56,081 nt of DNA from JARFQH01 sp041299015. GTDB taxonomy: Bacteria; Desulfobacterota; Desulfobacteria; Desulfobacterales; SG8-13. Of the stretch, positions 18,001 to 27,344 are shown in pieces. Numbering within the stretch: position 1 is the first letter of the stretch; every line of letters starts with the position of its first letter. Under the pieces are notes generated by a model. That model was not told the DNA's origin and ran no database searches. It saw only the letters and a list, made by a program, of their open reading frames with translations. Both the position numbers and the translations under genes were made by a program. The stretch spans positions 1 to 56,081 of the forward strand of contig JBFYWB010000031.1 in the NCBI GenBank assembly GCA_041299015.1, written 5' to 3'.

Positions 18001-21000
18001 ATGACACAAAATCAAGAAAAAATGTCGGTGCAGGAATTAATCGAGCGGCTTCCGGGTCGCACCACCGGGATCGATTGCACCGGCCTGACCGGTGCCAGCA
18101 CCGGCTACCTGGTCTCCCGACTGCGCGCGGCGCTGGACATGCCCATTTTTCTCGTGACCAGCTCACAGAAGGCGATCGACGGTCTTGCAGAAGACCTGCG
18201 CTTTTTCCTGCCGCCGTCCGCGGCGGCGTCGTCGATATTTCCGGCCTATACCGTCTCGCCGTTCAAATTTGCGGCTTACCACAACGAGACCGCGGCCAGA
18301 CGCATCGAGACCCTGTTCCGCCTGGTGGCCGTCGACTCCCCGCCCGTGGTCATTACCTCCGTCGAAGCCCTGCTGCAAAAAGTTATTCCCCGCCGGGAAC
18401 TTGTCGACTATGCCGAACTGATCATGACGGGGGAGGTTTGCGAACGCGAACGGCTGGTCGAAAAACTCATCGCCGGCGGTTACAACCGTGCCGCCATCGT
18501 CGAAGAGCCGGGCGATTTTTGCGTGCGCGGCATGATCCTGGATGTTTTCACCCCCGGCTTCCCGGAGCCTCTGCGAATCGAGTTTTTCGGCGACACGGTC
18601 GACACCATCCGGCTTTTTTCGGCCGCGACCCAGAGAAAAATCAGAGACCTGCCGGAAGCGGTCATTCTGCCGGCCAGAGAGGCGATCCTGCGGGCACAGG
18701 ACCGCATGGCGGTGGTGGCCCGTGTCCGCCAGGAAGCGGCCAAACTTGAAATGCCGGTCACCCGCGTGCGGAAAATCGTCGATTGCATCAAGCACGAGGG
18801 AATCTTCCCCGGGGCCGAGGGCCTGCTGCCGCTGATCTTTCCCGAGTTGAGCACGCTGTTCGACTATGCCCCGCCGCGCGCGCTGTTTGTCCTTGTGGAC
18901 ACCGCAGACCTGCAACGTCAGGCCGCGGTTACCCTGGAACGGGCGCGCAGCAGCACCCTCGAAGCGAAAAACAGCGGGCGTCTGTGCCTGGACCCCGAGC
19001 AGATGTTCCTTTCGTGGGAGCAGGCGCTGCAGATGCTGGAACAGAGAAAGCCGCTGCGACTCAGAATGTTTGCCGTTCTGGGAAAAGTAGGGGACGCTCC
19101 GGAGACCCCGGCGACCGGCCGGTTTGCGGTCACGGACAATTCCGCCATCCAGGCCGCGCTCAAGCATCCGCAAACCACGGACCACTTGTTGGCGCCGCTG
19201 GTCGATTGGATCAGCGACAAGCGGCAGACCGGCAGCCGGACGCTGATCGTCTCCCGTTCCAAATCACGCGGCGAACGCTTGCAATCGCTTCTGATCCCCT
19301 ACGGCGTCAAGACCGGGTTTGTCGAATCACCGGCTGAGATCACCGCGGACATGGGGACGGTCTTTACGCTCCTCGGCCGGATTTCCGGTGGGTTCGCCTG
19401 GCCGGACGAGCGCTTGGCCGTCATCACCGAGGAGGAGATTTTCGGATCACGCCGCCGGCGACGGGTCCAGACCCGCCGGCCGCCGGCGGAACTGATCAGC
19501 GTCGAGGATCTGAAACAGGGCGACCTCATCGTGCATACCGAGCACGGGATCGGCCGCTATGGCGGTCTGGTCAAACTGAAATTGAACGGAACCACCAACG
19601 ACTTTCTATTGATCGCCTACCGGGACGAGGACAAGCTCTACCTGCCGGTGGATCGCATGAACATGGCTCAGAAGTACCTGGGCATGGACGGTGTGGTGCC
19701 GGTGCTTGATAAAATGGGCGGAAAGTCCTGGGCGCGGGTCAAGGCGCGGGTCAAAAAATCAGCCGAAAAGATGGCCGGTGAACTTCTGAAACTCTACGCG
19801 GCCCGCAAGGTGAGCAAAGGCGTGGTCTTCGACCTGTACGAGGATGAACTGCGGCAGTTCGAAACCGGGTTCACTTTCGAGGAAACCGCCGACCAGCTCA
19901 AAGCGATCAACGACGTACTCGACGACATGTCCCAACCGATTCCCATGGACCGGCTGGTCTGCGGCGACGTCGGCTACGGCAAAACCGAAGTGGCCCTGCG
20001 GGCTTCATTCGTGGCCGTTTATAACGGGAAACAGGTGGCGGTTCTGGTGCCCACCACAGTCCTTGCCGAACAGCACTGCGCCACTTTTGGGGAACGTTTC
20101 GGACCGTTTCCGGTTCGCATCGCCTGCCTGAGCCGCTTTCGCAGCCTGCAGGCGCAACGCGACATCGTGCAGGATTTGAAAGCCGGGAAAATCGATATCG
20201 TGATCGGCACCCATCGACTGCTCTCAAAGGACGTCGCCTTCAAGGACCTCGGCCTTTTGATCCTGGATGAAGAGCAGCGTTTCGGGGTCAAACACAAAGA
20301 AAAACTGAAGGCCCTGCGCCGCAATGTCGACGTGCTGACGCTGACCGCCACCCCCATTCCGCGCACGCTGCACATGTCGCTGATGGGGACCCGCGACATC
20401 AGCCTGATTTCAACCCCGCCGGAATATCGACAGGCGATCATCACCCATATTTCGGAGTTCGACGATGCCGTGGTGACCGAGGCCATCCACAAGGAGCTGC
20501 AGAGAAAGGGGCAGATCTTTTTTATCCACAACAACATCGAGAGCATCGATAAGATCGCAAAAAAGATCAAAACGTTGGTGCCTGAAGTGCGGCTCGACGT
20601 GGCTCACGGTCGCCTGGGCGAAGACGAACTGGAGCGGATTATGCTGCGGTTTTTCTCGCGTGAGACCGATATGCTTGTCTGTACCACCATCGTGGAGTCC
20701 GGTCTCGACATCCCGGCCGCCAATACCATTCTGGTGAACCGTGCCGACAAATTCGGTTTGGCACAAATGTACCAGCTGCGGGGGCGCGTCGGCCGTTCCG
20801 ACGACCAGGCCTATGCCTACCTCTTCATTCCCCACGAGTCATTGCTCGGAAAAGACGCCCAGAAGCGATTGAAGGTTTTGATGGAGCACAGCGACCTGGG
20901 CGCGGGTTTTCAGATCGCCATGAGCGATCTGCAAATTCGCGGCGGCGGGACGATCCTCGGTGCGTCTCAATCCGGTCACATCGCGGCGGTCGGCTATGAA

Positions 21001-21528
21001 ATGTTCCTGGAACTCATGGAGCACGCAGTTGCCGAAGTCAAAGGCGAACCGCTGCTGGAGTCGCTGTCGCCCGAGATCAACATCCAGCTGTCGGCCTTTA
21101 TTCCGGAGACCTACATTCCCGACATCGATCAACGGTTGTCCGCCTACCGGCGTTTGTCGCGCATGACCGGGGTCGCTGAAATCTCCGATTTCAAAGCCGA
21201 GCTGATCGATCGCTACGGTCCGATTCCCGAGGAAGTGGTGAACCTGCTTCTGAAAATCATGCTCCGGGTTTTCGCCATCAAGGCCGGCGTGAAACGTTTG
21301 GATCTTCTGGGTCCGGATCTCACGATGGTGTTCTCCGAAGCCCACCAGAAAAATCCCCCTGGTCTGGTCGACCTGGTTGTGGCGGCTCCCGACAAGTACA
21401 ACCTGACGCCGGATTGCGTATTGAAAACGCGATTGGGCGGCCGGGAAACAAAGGGCCTGCTGGGACAGACGAAAAACATCTTGAAAGAAATCGCGCGGCA
21501 TGTTAGAAATGAGAGCTTTGGTTTATGA
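18001..21528 (+). CDS. mfd: Transcription-repair coupling factor
   Basis: DNA translocase that removes RNA polymerase stalled at lesions and recruits UvrA. 1175 aa. N-terminal UvrB-homology region (about residues 30-350), RNA-polymerase-interacting CarD-like domain (about 495-570, LISVEDLKQGDLIVHTEHGIGRY), RecG-like helicase domains with Walker A GDVGYGKTE (about 655), DEEQ box (LILDEEQRFGVKHKEKLK, about 755), TATPIPRTLHMSL, and motif VI QLRGRVGRSDDQAYAY; C-terminal TRCF domain from about 1020. Start set at ATG 18001; ATG 18022 is an alternative and the upstream GTG extension is unlike Mfd. It heads a co-directional run through glyS. Confidence 0.97.
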   Translation: MTQNQEKMSVQELIERLPGRTTGIDCTGLTGASTGYLVSRLRAALDMPIFLVTSSQKAIDGLAEDLRFFLPPSAAASSIFPAYTVSPFKFAAYHNETAARRIETLFRLVAVDSPPVVITSVEALLQKVIPRRELVDYAELIMTGEVCERERLVEKLIAGGYNRAAIVEEPGDFCVRGMILDVFTPGFPEPLRIEFFGDTVDTIRLFSAATQRKIRDLPEAVILPAREAILRAQDRMAVVARVRQEAAKLEMPVTRVRKIVDCIKHEGIFPGAEGLLPLIFPELSTLFDYAPPRALFVLVDTADLQRQAAVTLERARSSTLEAKNSGRLCLDPEQMFLSWEQALQMLEQRKPLRLRMFAVLGKVGDAPETPATGRFAVTDNSAIQAALKHPQTTDHLLAPLVDWISDKRQTGSRTLIVSRSKSRGERLQSLLIPYGVKTGFVESPAEITADMGTVFTLLGRISGGFAWPDERLAVITEEEIFGSRRRRRVQTRRPPAELISVEDLKQGDLIVHTEHGIGRYGGLVKLKLNGTTNDFLLIAYRDEDKLYLPVDRMNMAQKYLGMDGVVPVLDKMGGKSWARVKARVKKSAEKMAGELLKLYAARKVSKGVVFDLYEDELRQFETGFTFEETADQLKAINDVLDDMSQPIPMDRLVCGDVGYGKTEVALRASFVAVYNGKQVAVLVPTTVLAEQHCATFGERFGPFPVRIACLSRFRSLQAQRDIVQDLKAGKIDIVIGTHRLLSKDVAFKDLGLLILDEEQRFGVKHKEKLKALRRNVDVLTLTATPIPRTLHMSLMGTRDISLISTPPEYRQAIITHISEFDDAVVTEAIHKELQRKGQIFFIHNNIESIDKIAKKIKTLVPEVRLDVAHGRLGEDELERIMLRFFSRETDMLVCTTIVESGLDIPAANTILVNRADKFGLAQMYQLRGRVGRSDDQAYAYLFIPHESLLGKDAQKRLKVLMEHSDLGAGFQIAMSDLQIRGGGTILGASQSGHIAAVGYEMFLELMEHAVAEVKGEPLLESLSPEINIQLSAFIPETYIPDIDQRLSAYRRLSRMTGVAEISDFKAELIDRYGPIPEEVVNLLLKIMLRVFAIKAGVKRLDLLGPDLTMVFSEAHQKNPPGLVDLVVAAPDKYNLTPDCVLKTRLGGRETKGLLGQTKNILKEIARHVRNESFGL

Positions 21529-21651
21529 TGTTATATCAGTACGTTTTCGAATCAACACGACCCGTGTGCCCGTAAGCGTCGCGCAACGCCGGCGATTTCC
21601 GGCGGCGTGGCCCGCAGACGGTAGGGCGACGTCGTCAGGCCCGTGGACAAC

Positions 21652-22332
21652 ATGCTGAAATTTTGCGCCAACTGGAGCGCCGCGGCCATTGTCTTCGCCC
21701 TCGTAGGGTGTTCGGGGCACGGCACCGGTGACGAATATCTGATTCGGATCGGCGAGCGGATGGTGACCGTGGCTGATTTCAACCGAGCTTTTGAGATTGC
21801 CAAAACGGCCTATACCCACAACAGTTTGCAAAACCCGGAGGATGTCAAGAGCGCTCAGTTGAGGCTGTTGAATCAGATGAGCGAAGAGTTGGTCCTGCTT
21901 CAACGGGCCGGTGAATTGGACCTCGCGGTTTCCGAGGAAGAGTTGGCGCGGGCCATTGAAAAAATCAGAGCGGATTTTCCGGAAGACGCCTTCGAACAGA
22001 CCTTGCGCGAGTATGCGGTTTCCTATAAATCCTGGGAAAATGGCCTGAAGACGCGGCTTTTGATAGAAAAACTCGTTCACCGGGAGCTGCAGGACAAGAC
22101 CGACATCAGCCCCGATGAGGTTGCAAAATTCTACGCGGAGAACTACAGTAACGATGCGGCCCAGTCGGTCGATACACGGAACCCGGCGGACATCGAAGAA
22201 ATCATCGTGAAGCAACTGCGCCGGGTCAAGATTGAAAACGCGTACCGCAATTGGATCGAAAATCTTCGGAAGCGTTACCCGATCGACATCAACAAAGACC
22301 AGTGGCACAAGATCCTCGCCGCACCAAGCTGA
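21652..22332 (+). CDS. SurA-N-like putative lipoprotein chaperone
   Basis: 226-residue envelope protein with a lipoprotein signal (AAIVFALVGCS, lipobox LVGC), predicted to be lipidated at the Cys. The body (FNRAFEIAKTAYTHN to WIENLRKRYPIDIN) resembles the helical SurA N-terminal chaperone domain, but there is no parvulin (PPIase) domain, so it may hold clients without isomerase activity. The next gene is a SurA-like PPIase, and the two probably assist outer-membrane protein assembly together. Start at ATG 21652; the frame also has a GTG three codons earlier. Confidence 0.8.
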   Translation: MLKFCANWSAAAIVFALVGCSGHGTGDEYLIRIGERMVTVADFNRAFEIAKTAYTHNSLQNPEDVKSAQLRLLNQMSEELVLLQRAGELDLAVSEEELARAIEKIRADFPEDAFEQTLREYAVSYKSWENGLKTRLLIEKLVHRELQDKTDISPDEVAKFYAENYSNDAAQSVDTRNPADIEEIIVKQLRRVKIENAYRNWIENLRKRYPIDINKDQWHKILAAPS

Positions 22333-22520
22333 TGGTGCGCAATCGCGGTGGTCGGCGAATTCCGAGAGAGCATTCGCAGCGCCGGTTTGCCTCAAAACGA
22401 ACTGACCGGACCGGGCGGGTTGCAATAGAAGACCGGGCGGTGCGGCGCCCATTGATGCTCCCAGCCGTGACCCGTCAGAGCAGACGCTTTTTCCACCAGA
22501 GATTGAAACGCTCACTTAAG

Positions 22521-23534
22521 ATGCATTTTTATCGGCTCCATGTTCGCCCTTTTTTTTCCGGCTCCGCCTGCCGGGTCGCGCTTGCGATTGGGTTGGTTCC
22601 GCTTGCCGCTTTGCTTGTGACCACGGCTGTCGGTTTCGCCGAGATCGTCGACCGGATCGTTGCGATCGTCAACGAAGAGGTCATATCGCTGTATGAGTTG
22701 AACCAGGCGACGCAACCGTACATCGAACGCGTGCGGAATTCCCAATATCCTCAGGATCTCGAACGGCAGATGATGTTCGAGGTGCGGGGCAAGATCTTGA
22801 ACGAGATGATCAACGAGAAACTCGCCGATCAGGAGTTGAAACGCCAGAGCATTTCGGTCACCGAGAAGGAAGTCGACAATGCCATTGAGCGGATCAAAGA
22901 GTCACGCGCCCTCACCGATGAGAATCTGCGCGAGGCCTTGGCCGCCCAGGGAATGACCTACGCGGAGTATCGCCAGCAGACCAAGCAGCAAATCCTGCGG
23001 GGCAAACTCGTCAACCGAGAGGTGCGGTCGAAGATCGTGATCACCAGCGAAGATATCAAGGAATACTACGATCAGCACAAGGCCGAATTTGCCGGTGAAA
23101 AGAACTATCACCTGCGCAATCTTCATGTCCGGGTGGCCTCCTTTGCCACCGATGCCGACCGGCAGGAAGCCCGGCGCAAAATGGAGGACGTCCAGGAGGC
23201 CTTAAAAGCGGGCCAGCCTCTCGATGAGCCGACCGATTATACGGATGCACCGCTCGAGAGCGACGACCTGGGGCTTTTCAAACTCGATGATCTTTCCCCG
23301 CAACTGAAAGATATCATCCGTGACATGGGCCCCGGGGAATTTACGCCGGTGCTGGAAACACCCTTCGGCTATCAGGTGCTTTTGGTTGAAGACGTGGTCG
23401 AAACTGTCGGGAAGACACCGGAGGAAGCCGCGGCGGAAATCGAAGACAAACTCTTCAACCAGATCGTCGATCAAAAATACCAATCCTGGTTGCAGGACCT
23501 GCGGGACCGCGCCCACATTAAAATCATCAACTGA
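22521..23534 (+). CDS. SurA-like periplasmic peptidyl-prolyl isomerase
   Basis: 337-residue periplasmic folding factor. Hydrophobic signal segment about residues 14-37 ending VGFAEIVD; SurA N-terminal domain about 38-190 (DRIVAIVNEEVISLYELNQ is the classic SurA opening); one parvulin-type PPIase domain about 195-300 (YHLRNLHVRV, DDLGLFKLDDLSPQLKD, TPFGYQVLLVEDV); short C-terminal helix. E. coli SurA has two parvulin domains, so this is the single-domain form common outside the gammaproteobacteria. Start at ATG 22521, chosen because the frame upstream is not protein-like. Signal peptidase cleavage is likely near AVGFA. Confidence 0.88.
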   Translation: MHFYRLHVRPFFSGSACRVALAIGLVPLAALLVTTAVGFAEIVDRIVAIVNEEVISLYELNQATQPYIERVRNSQYPQDLERQMMFEVRGKILNEMINEKLADQELKRQSISVTEKEVDNAIERIKESRALTDENLREALAAQGMTYAEYRQQTKQQILRGKLVNREVRSKIVITSEDIKEYYDQHKAEFAGEKNYHLRNLHVRVASFATDADRQEARRKMEDVQEALKAGQPLDEPTDYTDAPLESDDLGLFKLDDLSPQLKDIIRDMGPGEFTPVLETPFGYQVLLVEDVVETVGKTPEEAAAEIEDKLFNQIVDQKYQSWLQDLRDRAHIKIIN

Positions 23535-23598
23535 TGTGCCTGCCGGGGATGCCAAACATCAAACGGGCCGGCACGACGCAGGAAACGGATACGCAAAG

Positions 23599-24453
23599 AT
23601 GACAGTTGAAACCGAGAACGCAACTCTTTCCTTCGGACGCTACCTTCAGTCGATCCGGATCGAAAGGGGAATCAGTCTCAGGGCTGTTGCGCAAGAAACC
23701 CGCATCAGGCCGGAAACCCTGCATTTCATCGAAGAAGAAAACCACCGGCGTCTGCCGGACGAGGTGTATGTCAAAGGCTTCTTGAGGGCTTACGCCAAGG
23801 CCATCGGCGCGGACGCCGATGAAGCCGTGCAGCGGTACAACAGTCGTCTGGCGGTCAAGCGCAGGATCGCGCTGTCCGAAGCCGACCTGTATCGAAGCGG
23901 CGGGGATTTCTGGAGGCGGCTGTTGCTGGCGCTCGGTGCGGTGCTTTGTCTGATTGTCGCCACGCTTTACGCTGTTTCGGCTTGGCGCGAGCACGGCCAG
24001 CTGAAGCCTGAGGTTGCCACGGAGACGACCGCAGCGCCGGCAGCCGAACCGGCGCCGGAAAAACAGGCTGCGGTTTCAACGGCCCCGGCGATAGAGAAAG
24101 CGGCGCCGACACCGGCGAACGAACCGGGACCGGCTCCGGCGATGGAACCGGCAGCTGGCAGTGATGCTCCGGCCCTCGACGCTGCAGCCAAAACCGCGGC
24201 CGCATCTCCGGCAGCCCCCGATAAATTGCGCCTGACCATCGACACCATCGAGGAAACCTGGCTGAAGATCATCGTCGACGACCAGCGGCCCAAGCAATAC
24301 CGACTCTATCCCGGTGATCACATCGAGTTGGAAGGTGCCAGGAATTTCAATCTGCTTATCGGCAATGCGGCCGGCGTCCGGCTCGACCTAAACGGCAAAG
24401 CAGTAACGCTGTCGGGGAAGAGCGGTCAGGTCGTGAATATTCTACTCCCGTGA
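23599..24453 (+). CDS. RodZ-like helix-turn-helix membrane protein
   Basis: 284-residue bitopic protein with RodZ architecture: cytoplasmic Xre-type helix-turn-helix about residues 10-75 (SFGRYLQSIRIERGISL, ETRIRPETLHFIEEEN, PDEVYVKGFLRAYAKAIG), one membrane segment about 112-131, a Pro/Ala/Glu-rich linker about 140-205, and a C-terminal DUF4115 beta domain (LTIDTIEETWLKIIVDD to VVNILLP). RodZ links MreB to the cell-wall elongation machinery. The start ATG 23599 lies 62 bases after the PPIase gene. recO follows after seven bases. Confidence 0.85.
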   Translation: MTVETENATLSFGRYLQSIRIERGISLRAVAQETRIRPETLHFIEEENHRRLPDEVYVKGFLRAYAKAIGADADEAVQRYNSRLAVKRRIALSEADLYRSGGDFWRRLLLALGAVLCLIVATLYAVSAWREHGQLKPEVATETTAAPAAEPAPEKQAAVSTAPAIEKAAPTPANEPGPAPAMEPAAGSDAPALDAAAKTAAASPAAPDKLRLTIDTIEETWLKIIVDDQRPKQYRLYPGDHIELEGARNFNLLIGNAAGVRLDLNGKAVTLSGKSGQVVNILLP

Positions 24454-24460
24454 AACCGGC

Positions 24461-25228
24461 ATGTCGAGCTTGTCTACCCCCGCCATCGTGCTGCGGCGGA
24501 TCGAGTACGGTGATTTCGATCTTGTCTTGTCTTTCCTGACATTGGAAAAAGGCAAGCTCTCCGCGATCGCCAAGTCCGCCAGGCGGAGCATCAAGCGCTT
24601 CGGGGGCATCCTGGAACTCTTCGCGTTGCTCGATATCCTCTGCAGCTCGGGGCAGCGCAGCGGGTTGCCCGTCCTGCGCGAAGCGGCTCTGAGGCAGCCG
24701 TTTGCAGACATCCGGGCGTCTATTATCCGCACGGCCTATGCGAGCTACTGGGCCGAGCTGATCGACGGGTGGTCGGAAGAGGGTCAGAGGCAGCCGGATC
24801 TCTATCAACTGTTTCTGTACGTTCTCACCGAACTCGATCGGGGACACAGGTCGGCCGATGTCCTGAGTATTCTCTTTCAGGTCCGTTTTCTGGTGCTCTC
24901 CGGGCACGGCCCGATCCTGGAAGGCTGCAGTCGCTGTAAATGCGACATCGACCGGATCGATGGCGGAACAATGTTCTTCGACCTGCCCCGCGGCGGAGCG
25001 GTATGCGGGCCCTGTGCGGCGGCGACATCGGGCAGGCTGAGCCTTTCAAAGAGCACGCTCAAGCAACTCCACTGGCTTGAAGCCGGTGATTTGTCGAGAG
25101 CCGGGCGTCTTCGGCTTTCGCCGGCGGCGATCGCCGAAGGCCTCAGGATCCTGGAAGCTTTCGTTCCCTACCATCTGGGCCGGGAGCCCCGCAGTTTGAC
25201 CTTTCTGCGGCAGGTCAGAAATCCTTAA
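24461..25228 (+). CDS. recO: DNA repair protein RecO
   Basis: Recombination mediator that works with RecR to load RecA at gaps. 255 aa. N-terminal OB fold (STPAIVLRRIEYGDFDLVLSFLT, KGKLSAIAKSARR), helical middle, and a zinc finger with paired cysteines (CSRCKCD about 163-169 and CGPCAAA about 185-191). The family length is about 240-250 aa. The last cysteine pair in its usual spacing suggests metal binding is intact. It is translationally close to the rodZ-like gene (seven-base gap). Confidence 0.93.
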   Translation: MSSLSTPAIVLRRIEYGDFDLVLSFLTLEKGKLSAIAKSARRSIKRFGGILELFALLDILCSSGQRSGLPVLREAALRQPFADIRASIIRTAYASYWAELIDGWSEEGQRQPDLYQLFLYVLTELDRGHRSADVLSILFQVRFLVLSGHGPILEGCSRCKCDIDRIDGGTMFFDLPRGGAVCGPCAAATSGRLSLSKSTLKQLHWLEAGDLSRAGRLRLSPAAIAEGLRILEAFVPYHLGREPRSLTFLRQVRNP

Positions 25229-25261
25229 ACGGTTCAATGCAAGCGAGGTCGTTGCGCACTG

Positions 25262-26323
25262 ATGAAGACCAACCTGCAAGAAACCCTTGAGACCGATCCG
25301 GTAGTGACATCGGCGCCGTGCCGGGTGGACATGGGCGGCACCCTCGACCTGGCCGCATTTTACAACCCGCTGCGGCACCTTGCGCCCTGCACGTTCAATT
25401 TCGCCATCGACTTGAGGACCACGGTACGGCTGCTGCCGTATCGATCCGGCCGGGTGAAAATAACATCGCAGGGTTTCGACGGCGCCGACTATCCGTCGGA
25501 GAGCGCCCCCTTCAACCATCCCCTGGGCCTCATGTTCGCCACGGCGGCCTTTTTCGAAGCCGATGGGGTTCACGTGGTCATCGAGTCCCAATCGCCGCCG
25601 CGCAGCGCACTGGGGGGCTCCTCGGCGGCGGCCGTGGCCTTGGCGGCCGCCTTTTTGATCGCCGCCGGCAAGATTGCCCTGAGCCCCGGGGTTCGGCGGC
25701 GCATTGCGCTCTTGGCCCATCGCATCGAGGAGAGTGTGGCCGGGGTGCCGTGCGGACGGCAGGACCAACTGGCCGCCGCTTTCGGCGGTGTCAACGCATG
25801 GTACTGGCGGCCGGAGTGGCGCGGTTTCGCATTCAAGAAACGCGCTCTTTTTAAGAAGCGCTACGGGCCCGCTTTCGGGCGTCACGTGCTGCTGGCCTAT
25901 TGCGGCGTGCCGCACGAATCCAAAGACGTCAACGGGCGGTGGGTACGCCAGTTTCTCGACGGCGGATACCGCCGTTACTGGATCGAAATCGTTGATGTGA
26001 CGAAAAAGTTTATTGACGCTCTGACAGGTTACAACTATATAGGAGCAGCCGAGGCCATGAACCGTGAAACCGCCCTGCGTCGGGAAATGACTCCGGAGGT
26101 GCTCGACGACATGGGCACCCGGCTGGTGGAGACGGCAAGGCGGTACGCCTGCGGGGCGCGATTCACGGGCGCCGGTGCCGGTGGCTGCCTCTGGGCGCTC
26201 GGCCGAGCGGAAGATATCGACAGACTCAGGCCCGCATGGGAAGACGTGCTTTCAGAAAGGCCGGGGGCACGTTTGCTTCCGGTCGCTATCGACGACAAGG
26301 GTCTATCGGCAACAGGACCTTAA
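25262..26323 (+). CDS. GHMP-family sugar kinase
   Basis: 353-residue small-molecule kinase. Motif 1 SAPCRVDMGGTLDL near the N-terminus, ATP-binding motif 2 SPPRSALGGSSAAAVALA, and motif 3 ARFTGAGAGGCLWALG near the C-terminus are all present, so the GHMP fold is complete. The opening resembles putative heptose-7-phosphate kinases (SAPCRIDLGGTLDI type) more than galactokinase or mevalonate kinase. A role in LPS or nucleotide-sugar synthesis is possible but unproven. It lies between recO and glyQ in the same direction with gaps of 33 and 63 bases, an unusual neighbour for a translation operon. Confidence 0.85.
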   Translation: MKTNLQETLETDPVVTSAPCRVDMGGTLDLAAFYNPLRHLAPCTFNFAIDLRTTVRLLPYRSGRVKITSQGFDGADYPSESAPFNHPLGLMFATAAFFEADGVHVVIESQSPPRSALGGSSAAAVALAAAFLIAAGKIALSPGVRRRIALLAHRIEESVAGVPCGRQDQLAAAFGGVNAWYWRPEWRGFAFKKRALFKKRYGPAFGRHVLLAYCGVPHESKDVNGRWVRQFLDGGYRRYWIEIVDVTKKFIDALTGYNYIGAAEAMNRETALRREMTPEVLDDMGTRLVETARRYACGARFTGAGAGGCLWALGRAEDIDRLRPAWEDVLSERPGARLLPVAIDDKGLSATGP

Positions 26324-26386
26324 CGGGCGAGGCAATGAATCGACCGGCCTGAGGGTTGCGTCAACACCTATCGCGAGAGACAACCA

Positions 26387-27256
26387 ATGAATTTTCAAGA
26401 TGTCATTTTCGAGCTGAACAGATTTTGGGCCCGCAAGGGCTGCGTGATGGCCCAGCCTTACGACATGGAAGTCGGGGCCGGGACTTTTCACCCGACGACC
26501 CTGCTCAAGGCCTTAGGCCCCGAACCCTGGCAGGTGGCCTACGTGCAGCCTTCCCGCCGGCCCACCGACGGTCGCTACGGGGACAATCCGAACCGTCTTC
26601 AGCATTACTACCAGTACCAGGTGATCCTCAAACCCTCGCCTTTCGATGTCCAGCAGCAGTACCTGGAAAGTTTGCGCGTCCTGGGAGTCGACCCGCTCGA
26701 TCACGACATCCGTTTCGTTGAAGATGATTGGGAATCGCCGACCCTCGGTGCTTCCGGGCTGGGATGGGAGGTCTGGCTGGACGGCATGGAGATCACCCAG
26801 TTCACCTATTTTCAACTGGCCGGCAGCATCGAACTGAAACCGGTATCCGTGGAGCTGACCTACGGCCTGGAGCGCATTGCCATGTATCTTCAGGGCGTCG
26901 ACAACGTCTACGACCTGAAGTGGAACGACCGGATTTTTTACGGCGACATCCATCATCAGCAGGAAGTCGAACAGTCGACCTACAATTTCGAGAAAGCCGA
27001 TGTCGGGGTCCTGTTCGACCTCTTCGGCAAGTACGAGGCCGAAGCGCTGGCGCAGATCGCGACCGGTCTCGTTCTGCCGGCCTATGAATACTGCCTGAAG
27101 TGTTCCCACACTTTCAACCTTCTCGATGCGCGCGGGGCGATCAGCGTCACGGAGCGCACCGGTTATATCGCGCGTATTCGCAACCTGGCGCGGCTCAGTG
27201 CCGAGGCTTACCTCAAACAGCGCGAGGAAAAGGGATTTCCACTGCTGACAAGGTAA
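26387..27256 (+). CDS. glyQ: Glycine-tRNA ligase alpha subunit
   Basis: Catalytic subunit of the tetrameric alpha2beta2 glycyl-tRNA synthetase. 289 aa, usual length. The class II aminoacylation core is clear: MNFQDVIFELNRFWARKGC, AQPYDMEVGAGTFHPTTLL, PWQVAYVQPSRRPTDGRYGDNPNR, GLGWEVWLDGMEITQFTYFQ and ELTYGLERIAMYLQ. glyS follows 88 bases downstream on the same strand. Confidence 0.98.
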   Translation: MNFQDVIFELNRFWARKGCVMAQPYDMEVGAGTFHPTTLLKALGPEPWQVAYVQPSRRPTDGRYGDNPNRLQHYYQYQVILKPSPFDVQQQYLESLRVLGVDPLDHDIRFVEDDWESPTLGASGLGWEVWLDGMEITQFTYFQLAGSIELKPVSVELTYGLERIAMYLQGVDNVYDLKWNDRIFYGDIHHQQEVEQSTYNFEKADVGVLFDLFGKYEAEALAQIATGLVLPAYEYCLKCSHTFNLLDARGAISVTERTGYIARIRNLARLSAEAYLKQREEKGFPLLTR

Positions 27257-27344
27257 CCGGTGTTCGTCAACCGATGCGACATTTTTCACGAAGTCAGATA
27301 AACACGCAGGTACGTGAGATCACTCAATCGGACCAGAGGTAACC

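Noticed and set aside
17688..18749. Open frame running through the tRNA and into mfd
   Set aside because: The part over the tRNA gives the well-known spurious translation of a tRNA-Thr gene on the opposite strand, and the rest is out of frame with mfd.
26324..26386. Possible T-box leader upstream of glyQ
   Set aside because: Only 63 bases separate the genes, too short for a T-box, and no specifier or antiterminator structure is visible.
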